Source of the DNA: Coriobacteriales bacterium
Lineage (GTDB): Bacteria > Actinomycetota > Coriobacteriia > Coriobacteriales > UBA8131
Assembly (NCBI GenBank): GCA_031256715.1
Contig: JAIRQA010000073.1
Coordinates: 1 to 42,952, forward strand
Length of the DNA stretch: 42,952 nt
Direction: 5' to 3'
Both the position numbers and the translations under genes were made by a program. This document shows, in pieces, positions 12,601 through 20,327 of the stretch (its first letter is position 1; each line of letters opens with the position of its first letter). Below the pieces are notes generated by a model, which was not told the DNA's origin, did not search any database, and worked only from the letters and a program-made list of their open reading frames with translations.

Positions 12601-13013
12601 ATCTCATTAGACTTATAAGACTGTACGTCTTCTGGAACAGCCGAAACAACACCTGCGGCTTCTGCCTGTTTTAGTGTGCTATAGGTTGTCTTTTCAGCTT
12701 CTTCGCTGTCTTCTTGTTCGCTGTTGGTGCTGCTCGCGCTGCCAGAAGTTGCAGGACTTGCGGCATCAAGCTCAGATTCTAGGGCGTTTACTTGCCCCTT
12801 TGGCACATCAAGACCAAATTGTTCTGTAGTAGTCTCGCCGCTCTCTGATACAGATTTAGAAACTTGGCTAGCATCTGTCTTTGATTGCTCTGGTAAGATT
12901 TCTGCCTCTTGCTGAGGTAACGTCGATGACAAATCATTGGCATAGGCTGTGCCAGGCAAAAATAGAGCTGCTGTAAGCACAAACGCCAACAGTAAACGCG
13001 ATGCCTTTTTCAT
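9630..13013 (-). CDS. Secreted subtilisin-family protease with YDG-type repeats and two ricin-B lectin domains
   Basis: This 1,127-residue exported protein starts with a signal peptide (KK, hydrophobic core, cleavage near Ala25). A variable Glu/Ser-rich propeptide region follows to about 310. The S8 catalytic domain has Asp331 (GIIDSG), His382 (GHGTHVAG), Asn480 (AAAGN) and Ser547 (GTSMATP). Two related Ig-like YDG/MBG-type repeats (about 615-770, each with SGSQTNVG) lead to a Gly/Ser linker. Six QxW/F-like lectin repeats (for example GGNNQMW, GGFNQRW, GGSNQQW) then form two ricin-type beta-trefoils to the C-terminus. No sortase motif is present, so it is probably released or sugar-bound. The ATG follows AAGGAAG. 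A surface glycoprotein- or mucin-degrading role is inference. Confidence 0.93.
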   Translation of the reverse strand: MKKASRLLLAFVLTAALFLPGTAYANDLSSTLPQQEAEILPEQSKTDASQVSKSVSESGETTTEQFGLDVPKGQVNALESELDAASPATSGSASSTNSEQEDSEEAEKTTYSTLKQAEAAGVVSAVPEDVQSYKSNEIIVVMAENKPLEAELDELEEHLDSISFFASVENNEDSAEAKEILATAADVQTESSVFLDKDIAKDKMAVVELPSDVTVADALLVAANDPNVKFAQPNFIYHLFDDSEADEFASASEQNSTQDLTQDLTQDSAHGLIQGSNTQNGLVSSGSLNPLFAVNDPDANDSKQWWLSLVNAYKAWDLRRTNQEVTIGIIDSGVRLTHEDIAPNLAKDANGTILAWDQVNNCYLQQSVANGLIGNVGDSSGHGTHVAGIAAAAVNNGKLGAGVSFNAKILPVLIFASGVSDTATCIGAMDYLLSKRAQTNLRVINMSFGDYDTSSDDPLFRAKIVEAKNLGIVCVAAAGNGNGGVRTDTSYPSDWDEVVSVVSVTQSKGQAFYSDYNQYKDIAAPGEVIYSTSYSHDSDFTTKSGTSMATPVVSGICALLFAEKPTLSVDELTEALYNTAEDLGAPGRDDIFGHGLVNARAALEYLLPSLEVKSKTTAKVYDGVPLTSSVTEINMLPRGVTKVEAVVSGSQTNVGSSINTIAEVRLFNNNIDVTGEYSRLRIIRNEGTLTVTQRALGITADSATKPYDGNALTKNSWRVTSGGIASGQTLASVVITGSQTNVGTSANVASNALIKAGNNDVSSNYRITYTNGQLTVTASTSSGGSGGSGTGSGSGGSGGNTGSGSGGGNTGSGGSDTGSGTGGSGNGGSGSGTDASRFDGKVVSFSSLLNNISNLDIPGMSAQGGTQLNLWQAHVGPNQRFRMIYVGNGYYNIVSVGSGLYLDVSGGLAFAGAKVIQWPKTGGNNQMWLPVEKDNGTFTLVSKLSQNFCLNISGGSSANGAKVILWPVSGGNNERFRINVYSAQLTGGNKNIVSVSSLKLFDINGASMAAGAQTIIWPQHGGANQVFNFSYEASSGYYVIKCVKSGLLLDVNGGSMAAGANVIQWGSNGGFNQRWELIQLTPGVYSVVSAKSGLALDVYGGINASGTKVITWPFHGGSNQQWRIVAA

Positions 13014-13048
13014 TTTTCACTTCCTTAAAATAGCTATTCATTGGTTTT

Positions 13049-13105
13049 AGTTTTATCTGTCATCAAAAGTGATGCCCATTAATTGCTAGCGCCCCAGATA
13101 AAACT
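13049..13105. promoter_or_regulatory. Long inverted repeat between topA and the subtilase gene
   Basis: Arms AGTTTTATCTG (13049-13059) and CAGATAAAACT (13095-13105) pair perfectly over 11 bp. They enclose a second small hairpin, CATCA-AAAG-TGATG (13061-13074). The element ends 36 bp before the subtilase start and begins 9 bp after the topA stop. It could be a 3'-end structure for topA or a leader element for the protease gene. Confidence 0.55.
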
Positions 13106-13113
13106 TAAACCAC

Positions 13114-15693
13114 TTACTTCTTAGTTTTAGCAGAACTTTTAGCACCGCCAGAACCACTAGCACCGCCGCCAGAACCACCAGCCTTGGCAGCCTTGCCTTT
13201 AGCGCGCTTTGTGGGTGGATTTGCTAAAGCCTCCTTAGCCTGTTCTAAGGTTATGGTTGCTGGATCTAGATCCTTGTTAATCTTGCTAACAGTAACATTG
13301 GTTTTACCATCGGTAATATATGGCCCCCAGCGCCCATTTAACACCTGAATACCACAGCCAAGATCGGCAATAACCTTTGCGGCGTCTTTGGCGAGCTTCT
13401 CGTCATATAAAACAAGCGCTTGTGCTAGTGTAATATTAAATGGGTCTAACGCATTGCCCTTATCGTCTACAGCAGTCTTAGGAATGCTAACAAAGACCGC
13501 GGCATCTGCTGTGCCCTTACGACCTTTTCCTACTTGAATATATGGACCAAAGCGTCCGGTATTGGCTCGTACTTCTCTTCCGGTATTAGTCTGCCCAAGC
13601 AAGCGCGGCAATCTAAACATCTCCATCGCGGCTTCTAGAGTCACGGTATCTATGGTCATGCCATCCGGTAGTTTGGCAAAAGTTGGCTTCTCGTCATCTT
13701 CGGCGGTACCTAATTGCAACATAGGCCCAAAGCGACCAATTCGCGCACTTACCGGCTTGCCACTTTTAGCGTCTATACCAATCTCGCGCATCTTGCTCAC
13801 AGAGCGCCTATCAATGTCTGCCGATGCCTCTATTAAAGCGTGAAAAGGACCATAAAACTCGTTAAGCATGCTTATCTCATCACGCTTGCCACTACCAATT
13901 TCGTCCAGCTCGGTCTCGGTCTGAGCAGTAAAACCATAATCGACTATATCTTTAAAGTATTCTAATAAGAAATCGCTAAGCACTTCGCCTATAGCGTTTG
14001 GCACAAGCTTGCCTTTGTCGGCGCCTGTCTTCTCGTTTAAAATACTACGCGTTAAATCAGAGCCAATCAGCTTAAGTTGCACAACCGCGCGGTCTTTTCC
14101 CTCACCCTCGCCAACCGTAACGTAACCTCTAGACTTTATGTTATCAAGAATTGTGGCGTAAGTTGAGGGTCGGCCTATGCCTAGCTCTTCTAGCTTCTTT
14201 ACTAAAGTGCCCTCTGTATAGCGAGCCGGTGGCTTATTAAATGATTGTCGCGCTGTAACATCGCAAGGAAATAGCTCGTCACCGGTTGCGAGCAAAGGCA
14301 GGTACTTCTCGGAACTCTTGCCATAAACTCTTAGGAAACCATCAAAAAGAACGGCTTCACCTTTGGCTGCAAAACGCTCATTAGCATCTTGTGCCGCAGA
14401 GGCAACTATGGTTACTGTAGTGCGCTCTAAACGGGCAGCAGCCATCTGCGATGCCAAGGTTCGGCTACGAATCAGCTGGTAGACGCGCTTCTCAAAATCA
14501 TTTTTACCTGCCTCAGCTACGCTAATATCTGTAGGACGAATGGCTTCATGTGCCTCTTGAGCGGCCACAGACTTTGTTTTATACTGCCTTTTATGCGCAT
14601 ATTCAGTGCCTAGATTAGCAGATATCCACTTGCCAATTGCGCCTAAAGCTTGGTCGCTAAGATTTGTAGAGTCGGTGCGCATATAGGTAATCTTGCCGTC
14701 TTGATACAAGGCTTGCGCAGCCGACATGGTCGAGCGCGGTGACATGCCAAACCTGCTATTTGCTTCTTGTTGTAAAGTAGAGGTGGTAAATGGCGGTGGT
14801 GGATTTCGCGTTGCCGGCTTGCTTTCGATATCTGTAACCTGCCATGTGGCACCAATCAATTTTTCTAGAAATGCTTGAGCGGCTTTCTCGTCTGGTAATG
14901 TCATGGCAAGTTCTGCCTTTACCAATTCAGTGTCTGCCGTGGCATCGGGTATTGAGGGGTTGCTGTCTGTTGCGGCATCGGTTTTCGCGTCTGCCGTGGT
15001 ACTAGCTGCGGCATCTATTGCGCTAACGTTTGCGGCATCACTGCTACCGCCGTGCTTGGCAATCACCTCGGCGACCAAATTTGCGTCCTTGCTTAATAGC
15101 GCGGCAACCTTAAATACTGCTTCAGACTCAAACGCCGAAATTTCGCGCTCGCGCTCTACCACAAGGCGCAACGCCGGAGACTGCACACGACCGGCACTTT
15201 TGCCTCCCGGCACCTTACGCCAAACAACAGGCGAGAGTTCATAACCCACAATACGATCTAGTATCTGACGCGCCTGCTGAGCGCGAACAAGATTCATGTC
15301 TACGCGTCTGGGAGTTCTTACAGCCTCCTCTAGGGCGCTTTTTGTAATCTCATGAAAAACAATACGATCGGTGCTAGCTAAATCTAAACCTAACACCTCA
15401 CAGAGATGCCAGGCTATGGCTTCGCCCTCGCGATCTTCATCAGTTGCCAGCCAGACGGCATCTGCCTGCTTTACAGCACGCTTTAGCTCTAAAACAGTCT
15501 TTTTTTTGTCGGGAATAACCTCGTATCTGGTTTTAAAGCCATTAGCGATATCTATGGCATTTTCATCTTTTGGCGGTATCTCGCGTATGTGCCCAATACT
15601 GGAGAGCACACGATACCCGCTGCCCAGATAGCGCTCGATGGTCTTAGCCTTCGCCGGACTCTCAACTATAACCAGTGTCGGGGTGCTGCTCAA
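13114..15693 (-). CDS. topA: DNA topoisomerase I (type IA)
   Basis: This enzyme relaxes negative supercoils by single-strand passage. The TOPRIM domain opens with LVIVESPAKAK and contains ATDEDREGEA. The catalytic Tyr lies in ITYMRTDS (residue 344 counted from an upstream TTG at 15714). I prefer the TTG at 15693, with AAGGA just upstream, because it places the family N-terminus correctly. The C-terminus has repeated GRFGP/GRWGP topoisomerase domains and a Gly/Ser/Lys tail, with no zinc-finger Cys, as in many Actinomycetota. An Ala/Asp/Thr-rich insert at about 222-266 (DNA 14917-15051) interrupts the region between TOPRIM and the DNA-binding arch. The gene is separated from hypB by about 245 bp of repeats. 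Confidence 0.96.
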   Translation of the reverse strand: MSSTPTLVIVESPAKAKTIERYLGSGYRVLSSIGHIREIPPKDENAIDIANGFKTRYEVIPDKKKTVLELKRAVKQADAVWLATDEDREGEAIAWHLCEVLGLDLASTDRIVFHEITKSALEEAVRTPRRVDMNLVRAQQARQILDRIVGYELSPVVWRKVPGGKSAGRVQSPALRLVVEREREISAFESEAVFKVAALLSKDANLVAEVIAKHGGSSDAANVSAIDAAASTTADAKTDAATDSNPSIPDATADTELVKAELAMTLPDEKAAQAFLEKLIGATWQVTDIESKPATRNPPPPFTTSTLQQEANSRFGMSPRSTMSAAQALYQDGKITYMRTDSTNLSDQALGAIGKWISANLGTEYAHKRQYKTKSVAAQEAHEAIRPTDISVAEAGKNDFEKRVYQLIRSRTLASQMAAARLERTTVTIVASAAQDANERFAAKGEAVLFDGFLRVYGKSSEKYLPLLATGDELFPCDVTARQSFNKPPARYTEGTLVKKLEELGIGRPSTYATILDNIKSRGYVTVGEGEGKDRAVVQLKLIGSDLTRSILNEKTGADKGKLVPNAIGEVLSDFLLEYFKDIVDYGFTAQTETELDEIGSGKRDEISMLNEFYGPFHALIEASADIDRRSVSKMREIGIDAKSGKPVSARIGRFGPMLQLGTAEDDEKPTFAKLPDGMTIDTVTLEAAMEMFRLPRLLGQTNTGREVRANTGRFGPYIQVGKGRKGTADAAVFVSIPKTAVDDKGNALDPFNITLAQALVLYDEKLAKDAAKVIADLGCGIQVLNGRWGPYITDGKTNVTVSKINKDLDPATITLEQAKEALANPPTKRAKGKAAKAGGSGGGASGSGGAKSSAKTKK

Positions 15694-15761
15694 AATCCTT
15701 GTTCTCCTAATCAACCAATATTCATAAAGTGTAGCGCCGCATTCTTCTAAACAAACCGCAA

Positions 15762-15820
15762 CACATTAAGTCACTACACATTAAGTCATTACGCATTAAG
15801 TCATTACGCATTATGACACC
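15762..15820. repeat. 15-bp tandem repeats upstream of topA
   Basis: Three near-identical units (starts 15762, 15777, 15792; core CATTAAGTCATTA) and a degenerate fourth at 15807 lie 70-130 bp before the topA start. On the minus strand each unit contains TAATGACTTAATG. Repeated regulator binding is possible, as is simple slippage. Confidence 0.85.
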
Positions 15821-15901
15821 ACAATGTTATAATGTCAAAATGTTAGCATATTGCAACATTATTGTTGGTATGCCGCAACGCTATTGTACTGCATTATAAG
15901 C

Positions 15902-16009
15902 CTTTTACTCAATTTGTGCGCACAGCCATTGCTACCACATTATTGTCGCACACTACAGCCGCCACCAGACGACTTTTGCTCAATTTGTGCGCACAACCAT
16001 TGCGACCAC
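15902..16009. repeat. 71-bp-spaced duplication of the 3' end of hypB
   Basis: About 37 bp inside hypB (15973-16009) recurs at 15902-15938, downstream of its stop codon, with a few substitutions. The copies are offset by 71 bp. The downstream copy still encodes the QWLCAQIE segment in its own frame and then reaches a stop, so the ancestral HypB may have ended there before the duplication added a new tail. Confidence 0.8.
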
Positions 16010-16635
16010 GCAGTTATGCCTTTACCCCCTTGCTCGCCTGCAGCCACCACAGGAAAAATGGTTGCCTGCGGATTAAGCCTGCCTACATCCTCTTTAAACT
16101 GACGTTCATCAAAGTTAAAGACATTAAGCGTGTCAATTTTGTTGAGAAGAACTGCCTTCGCCACCTGAAAGACACCAGGGTATTTTAGCGGTTTATCGTG
16201 ACCTTCCGGTACACTAAGAATCATCACTTTTGCATCCTCGCCAAGATAAAAATCTGTTGGACAAACCAGATTGCCAACATTTTCTACTATTATAATATCT
16301 AGCTCGTTTAAGTTTAAGATATCTAGTGCACGTTTAATCATCGCGCTTTCTAGATGACAGGCACCCCCTGTGTTAATTTGTACCGCGGGAATACCCTGCT
16401 CTTTAATACGTTGCGAATCTACATCTGACGCGATATCGCCCTCTATAACAGCAATGCGCCAACGATCGCGCAAGGCCGCAATGGTCGCCAATATTAATGA
16501 AGTTTTGCCAGCACCCGGCGAAGCCAGAACATCCAACATATATATTTTGTGTTTGTCTAGCAAGGCACGGTTATCTGCCGCCAAGCGGTCATTAAGATCC
16601 AATATTGGCTGTTCTATGGCAACTTCCCTAGTCAT
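15940..16635 (-). CDS. hypB: Hydrogenase/urease nickel-incorporation GTPase HypB
   Basis: This 231-residue SIMIBI-class GTPase drives nickel transfer to [NiFe]-hydrogenase precursor or urease together with HypA. The P-loop (ASPGAGKTS) is at 38-46, the metal-binding pair Cys93-His94 and Cys125 are present, and NKID is at 165-168. The N-terminal His-rich nickel store of some HypB proteins is absent. The gene overlaps hypA by 8 bp, so translation is likely coupled. No hydrogenase or urease subunit gene is in the window. The last residues (KSSGGGCSVRQ) look like an added tail created by a 3'-end duplication. Confidence 0.94.
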   Translation of the reverse strand: MTREVAIEQPILDLNDRLAADNRALLDKHKIYMLDVLASPGAGKTSLILATIAALRDRWRIAVIEGDIASDVDSQRIKEQGIPAVQINTGGACHLESAMIKRALDILNLNELDIIIVENVGNLVCPTDFYLGEDAKVMILSVPEGHDKPLKYPGVFQVAKAVLLNKIDTLNVFNFDERQFKEDVGRLNPQATIFPVVAAGEQGGKGITAWSQWLCAQIEQKSSGGGCSVRQ

Positions 16636-16981
16636 TTTTTTCCTCGATTTCTATAGAGCTAATGTACATCTCGCGACCACTAATGAGCTCCGTGGCTAAA
16701 GAAGCGCATTTTGGGCATGTCCATTGGTAACGATCGTGCGTAAATTCATGCCCACATTGCACACAACGCGAGCGAGTAGGCACAGTTTCTATATTTAAAG
16801 TTGCTCCTTCGCAGATAGTGCCCAAAGTTAGCGCCTCAAAAGCGAACTGCATGGCATCAGCAACAACTTCTGCCATCTCGCCAATAGCAAGACGCACCTC
16901 AGTAACGCAACGAGCCCCCGACTGATTGGCTGTCTTCTCTACAGTAGTTAAAACATTTTGCATCAAGGAAAACTCGTGCAT
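16628..16981 (-). CDS. hypA: Hydrogenase nickel-incorporation metallochaperone HypA
   Basis: This 117-residue protein begins Met-His-Glu, the conserved nickel-binding N-terminus. It carries the structural zinc site Cys73-x2-Cys76 and Cys89-x2-Cys92. HypA hands nickel to the hydrogenase large subunit with HypB. The start follows the tatC stop by 38 bp with only a weak ribosome binding site, and the end overlaps hypB. Operon structure suggests co-expression with the Tat genes. Confidence 0.94.
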   Translation of the reverse strand: MHEFSLMQNVLTTVEKTANQSGARCVTEVRLAIGEMAEVVADAMQFAFEALTLGTICEGATLNIETVPTRSRCVQCGHEFTHDRYQWTCPKCASLATELISGREMYISSIEIEEKND

Positions 16982-17019
16982 GAAAGCCTAGACAGCAATA
17001 GCACAGGAAACTACCTGCT

Positions 17020-17817
17020 CTAAGCCGTCTCCTCCTGCTCCTCTTTCTTTTGCTTGGCGATGCGCTTAGCCAAGACAATGCGCGATAAGGCGAGCGAGCC
17101 TTCGTAGAGCACTGCCATAGCACAAAACATGAGTATCATGGTCATAGGATTGGCATCGGGAGTAACAACTGCGCAGATAATTAACAGTGCAACATAGACT
17201 GTGCGCCAACTTGCCCTTAATTTTTTGTAGGGAACGATATTAAAGACTGTAAGATAAAAGACCACCAATGGTAGCTCGAAGGCTATGCCAAAGGCAATCT
17301 CGAAGAGCAAAATGGTGTCTACATATTCATTGATCACTAGTTGTGGCTTACCTATTGGTTCTGCTTGCTCTAACATCCACCCAAAAGCAGGATCCAGAAT
17401 TATCAGATAACAAAAGACAACGCCAATCGCAAAAAGAATCACAGCTACAAAAAAAGTTGGCAAGACCCACTTACGTTCATTGGGATTAAGCGCAGGTAAG
17501 AAAAATGCGAGCATCTGCCAGATCCAGATTGGAGTTGTAACCACAATTGCAGCCACAAAGGAAATAAAGAAGCGCACGGCAAAAGCATCAAAAGGCTTTA
17601 AGAGAATTGCGTTACTGCGAATAAACTCCTCAGACGCCAACTCATTGGGGTTGTCAAAAAAAACGGCCACAGGCTTTAACAAAAAAACCAGAATTGTATC
17701 TGAGAAGAAATAGGCAACACAAGCAACAACAATGATTGCAATGACAACAACTGTTAGGCGTCGCCTAAGTTCGCCAAGGTGATCCCAAAGGGACATACGC
17801 GCAGGTCCTATTGGCAT
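17020..17817 (-). CDS. tatC: Sec-independent protein translocase TatC
   Basis: This 265-residue polytopic membrane protein has six predicted hydrophobic segments. The conserved N-terminal motif MSLWDHLGELRRRL recognises twin-arginine signals, and conserved FxxAFGxAFELP-like residues (EIAFGIAFELP) are near 190-200. The ATG at 17817 has AGGAGG 8 nt upstream, inside the end of tatA, and directly follows the tatA stop codon. The C-terminal tail is short and charged. With TatA it exports folded, often cofactor-containing proteins. Confidence 0.95.
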   Translation of the reverse strand: MPIGPARMSLWDHLGELRRRLTVVVIAIIVVACVAYFFSDTILVFLLKPVAVFFDNPNELASEEFIRSNAILLKPFDAFAVRFFISFVAAIVVTTPIWIWQMLAFFLPALNPNERKWVLPTFFVAVILFAIGVVFCYLIILDPAFGWMLEQAEPIGKPQLVINEYVDTILLFEIAFGIAFELPLVVFYLTVFNIVPYKKLRASWRTVYVALLIICAVVTPDANPMTMILMFCAMAVLYEGSLALSRIVLAKRIAKQKKEEQEETA

Positions 17818-18738
17818 CTAGCTGTCCTCCTTAATAGGTTTAACTGTTGTGTTAGTTGCGGCAGTAGAAGCTGGCGGTGTGGGCTTTGCAGCTGCTGCGG
17901 TTGCGTCTGTTGCCGTTGTAGGCTTTGCAGCTGTTGCTGTTGTTTTAGTTACTGTTGCAGAGACTGCGGCAGTTGCAGCTGTAGCTGTAGAGACTGCTGC
18001 GGCGCTATTCTTATTGCCTTTATTAGCATCTGCCGAGGCATTAGTTTTGTTTTCTAAGTCCACGTCATTTGTCGCTGCCCTTCTGGCAGCCATCTCTTTT
18101 TCCATGGCAGCACGCCGCTCGGCAAAGCTGCGAGTAGGTGCCGTTTGCTTCTTTGCTTCGCTTCCATCTACTGCCGCTTGATTCGCATTGCTTTTAGCTT
18201 TGCTATTCTCAACATTTGTTTTTGTAAGATTGCTTTTTGCAGCCTCATTACCAGAATCGCTGCTTATATCATTTTTGGTGTCTGCTGCAGATTTCTTTGT
18301 GGCGCCGTTTGTGGCATCGCTTGTGGCGAGCGTGTTGGTATCCTTAGCGTCGTTTTTACTGGCAGTCTTGTCTAGATCTTTGCCACCTTCGTCACCTGTA
18401 TGCTTGCCGGTGTCCTTATTGACATTCTTGTCAATAGATTTTTCGCTCTTCTTGCCCTTAAAGAAGTCCACAGTTTCCTTGCCCAGCAGTGCCTCACCGA
18501 TGTTTTTTACACTGCCATCCTTATCTAAGCCGGCAAAAGGATTAACTAGCGGCTCCAAATCCTTCATGGGATCAACAACTTCTTTCTGAATAACTTTAGT
18601 CATCTGCTCCTGAGCACCACGAAACTGCCGCACAAAGCGCATAACGGTTTTCGCTACTTGGGGCAATTTGTCTGGCCCAAAGATTAGAAAACCAAAAATA
18701 AGTATGATGGCCAGCTCCATGCCGCCGATGCCAAACAA
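17818..18738 (-). CDS. tatA: TatA/TatB-family translocase subunit with a long low-complexity tail
   Basis: The first 60 residues are a TatA/B unit: a short periplasmic start, one transmembrane helix (about 7-22), FGPDKLP, then an amphipathic helix. The remaining 240 residues are Ala/Lys/Thr/Asn-rich low-complexity sequence, ending in TAT/AAT-type repeats. Usual members have 60-170 residues, so the tail is exceptional. The start is TTG with GAGGAG 7 nt upstream. Only one TatA-family gene is present, so it may serve both TatA and TatB roles. The GP before the amphipathic helix is somewhat TatB-like. It leads the tatA-tatC-hypA-hypB run. Confidence 0.88.
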   Translation of the reverse strand: MFGIGGMELAIILIFGFLIFGPDKLPQVAKTVMRFVRQFRGAQEQMTKVIQKEVVDPMKDLEPLVNPFAGLDKDGSVKNIGEALLGKETVDFFKGKKSEKSIDKNVNKDTGKHTGDEGGKDLDKTASKNDAKDTNTLATSDATNGATKKSAADTKNDISSDSGNEAAKSNLTKTNVENSKAKSNANQAAVDGSEAKKQTAPTRSFAERRAAMEKEMAARRAATNDVDLENKTNASADANKGNKNSAAAVSTATAATAAVSATVTKTTATAAKPTTATDATAAAAKPTPPASTAATNTTVKPIKEDS

Positions 18739-18809
18739 ACTGTCACTCCTCTAAGCCGTTGTGTGTCCTACTTGCAATTATTTCTCTCGCTCAAACTGTC
18801 ACACAGGTT

Positions 18810-18953
18810 CGTTAACCTACAAGTACACCTTTAGTTCACCTTAAAGTACATCTATAAGTGTACCTATATGTTTACCTACAAGTTTACCTACAAGTTTACC
18901 TACAAGTTCACCTACAGGTTCACCTGCAAGTTCACCTGCAAGTTCACCTGCAA
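18810..18953. repeat. 12-bp degenerate tandem array between tRNA-Phe and tatA
   Basis: About eleven units of a 12-bp motif (core TTTACCTACAAG, drifting to TTCACCTGCAAG) run in order across the spacer. The period fits four codons, and the minus strand reads through as Gly-Glu-Leu-Ala/Val repeats, but that frame overlaps the tRNA and has no sign of being a gene. The array occupies most of the 18739-19002 upstream region of tatA. Confidence 0.85.
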
Positions 18954-19002
18954 ACAAATTTGCATCAAACTTACATGCAAACTTACAAACTCTCACTTCA
19001 AC

Positions 19003-19032
19003 GTAAAAGAGCCTGACGCAATCCAGGCTCTT
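19003..19032 (-). terminator. Rho-independent terminator of tRNA-Phe
   Basis: On the minus strand AAGAGCCTG/CAGGCTCTT forms a 9-bp stem with an 8-nt loop, followed by TTACG. It begins 11 nt after the tRNA 3' end. Confidence 0.8.
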
Positions 19033-19042
19033 AGATAACAGA

Positions 19043-19118
<76 letters not shown>

Positions 19119-19155
19119 ATTTCGCGCAGATTCGCGTTAAGAATAAAATTGCGCT

Positions 19156-19176
19156 AACAACAGTGATACTGTTGTT
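19156..19176. promoter_or_regulatory. Perfect 8-5-8 inverted repeat upstream of tRNA-Phe
   Basis: AACAACAG-TGATA-CTGTTGTT lies 38 bp before the tRNA 5' end and downstream of the PhnP-like gene. On the minus strand no U-tract directly follows, so it may be a weak terminator for the upstream gene or an operator. Confidence 0.45.
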
Positions 19177-19329
19177 GCCTCTTACATGCACAATGCACTT
19201 ATGCGTTTAAGTCACACATGTGACGTTGTAAATCTTGAACGCAAGTTGCATACGCGAAACTCGCACGCATTTTACGTCTACAGAACTCTGCAAAACTCGC
19301 ACGCATTTCGCGAAAATATATTTTACCAC

Positions 19330-19393
19330 CAATGCGGCTACGGTCAAATGGCAATCCGTAAACCGTCATAAGCAATCCGGATACGGTCACAAT
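19330..19393. repeat. 21-bp tandem units across the PhnP-like gene stop codon
   Basis: Three degenerate units start at 19330, 19352 and 19373 (core CAATCCG..ACGGTCA). Two encode the C-terminal repeat (DRIRIA/DGLRIA) and the third spans the stop codon at 19344-19346. The period of 21-22 bp is close to seven codons. Confidence 0.7.
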
Positions 19394-20252
19394 ATTGGTC
19401 CAAAAGCGCATTTAGCGATGTTGTTGTGATTGGAGTATCATAGTGCATGGCAAGATGTGTGAGCCATGTTTTCTTGGCAGCCAGTTCTTCTGCCGTTGCA
19501 ATTGCAGAAGCAATATTATTGTGAGAATCGGGCATCCAATTCTTTCCATTAAATGTTGCATCTATAAGCAAAGCATCTAAAGGTCGCATATTTAGTAGAT
19601 GCTTGATAGTCGCATCTGGCAACTTAGCGGTATCGGGAAAATATGCCAACGACTTTTTTTCTGTTTGCAAAAGAAAACCAAAAGCTCCTACAGAATGTTT
19701 TGCCTTCAAAGCAGTGTAGCTTACATCATCAAATCTCAGAGTATCTTCTGCGTTAATAATATGAATTTCCAAGCAATCTAGCATAAACGCATATTGTTGT
19801 ACTAGTATATTAGCAGTTTGCTCATTTGTGTACACAGGCAACCTGTCACGTCTGGCAAGTTTAATGTAAAACTCCAAATGCGGGAGACCGCCTACATGGT
19901 CATAATGCTCATGCGTAAGTAGCACTTGATTTATCGCAGTAATACCTTCGCGAACTAATTGTGAACGCAAATCTGGCGAAGCATCTATTAGCGTAACGCT
20001 GCCATTTGTTGCCTTAATAGCTATACCCGGACAGGTGCGCTGCGCCAAAACATTCGCGTGAGCCTCGCGACAAGCCACACAATCACAATAAAATGCTGGC
20101 ACACCAACAGTGGTGCCGGTTCCAAGAACAATTACCTCAGCGACATTGCTTTCGTTTTTTGATTGATTAAGACAACAGTCAGCTTCTTCGTATAAAGAAC
20201 TTACAGGCGCATCCGCAACCGCATTCTCATTTTTAGATCGACTCACACTCAT
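19344..20252 (-). CDS. PhnP-like metallo-beta-lactamase-fold hydrolase
   Basis: This 302-residue cytoplasmic hydrolase has the metallo-beta-lactamase motif THEHYDH (113-119) and an extra zinc site Cys56-x-Cys58-x2-Cys61 near the start of the fold, a hallmark of PhnP-type phosphodiesterases. Conserved Asp and His residues (DSHN, THLAMHYD) follow toward the C-terminus. PhnP cleaves cyclic ribosyl phosphates, but no phn genes are nearby, so the substrate is open. The first 37 residues are poorly conserved and repeat a SKNE unit; a later start is possible and the ribosome binding site is weak. It lies 75 bp downstream of map. Confidence 0.83.
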   Translation of the reverse strand: MSVSRSKNENAVADAPVSSLYEEADCCLNQSKNESNVAEVIVLGTGTTVGVPAFYCDCVACREAHANVLAQRTCPGIAIKATNGSVTLIDASPDLRSQLVREGITAINQVLLTHEHYDHVGGLPHLEFYIKLARRDRLPVYTNEQTANILVQQYAFMLDCLEIHIINAEDTLRFDDVSYTALKAKHSVGAFGFLLQTEKKSLAYFPDTAKLPDATIKHLLNMRPLDALLIDATFNGKNWMPDSHNNIASAIATAEELAAKKTWLTHLAMHYDTPITTTSLNALLDQYCDRIRIAYDGLRIAI

Positions 20253-20327
20253 ACTAGACTCATGGTTAATTTTATCGCAGCCTACTCTATCGCTATCAAA
20301 TTCTGCCGCTGTCTACTCTGCCACCGA

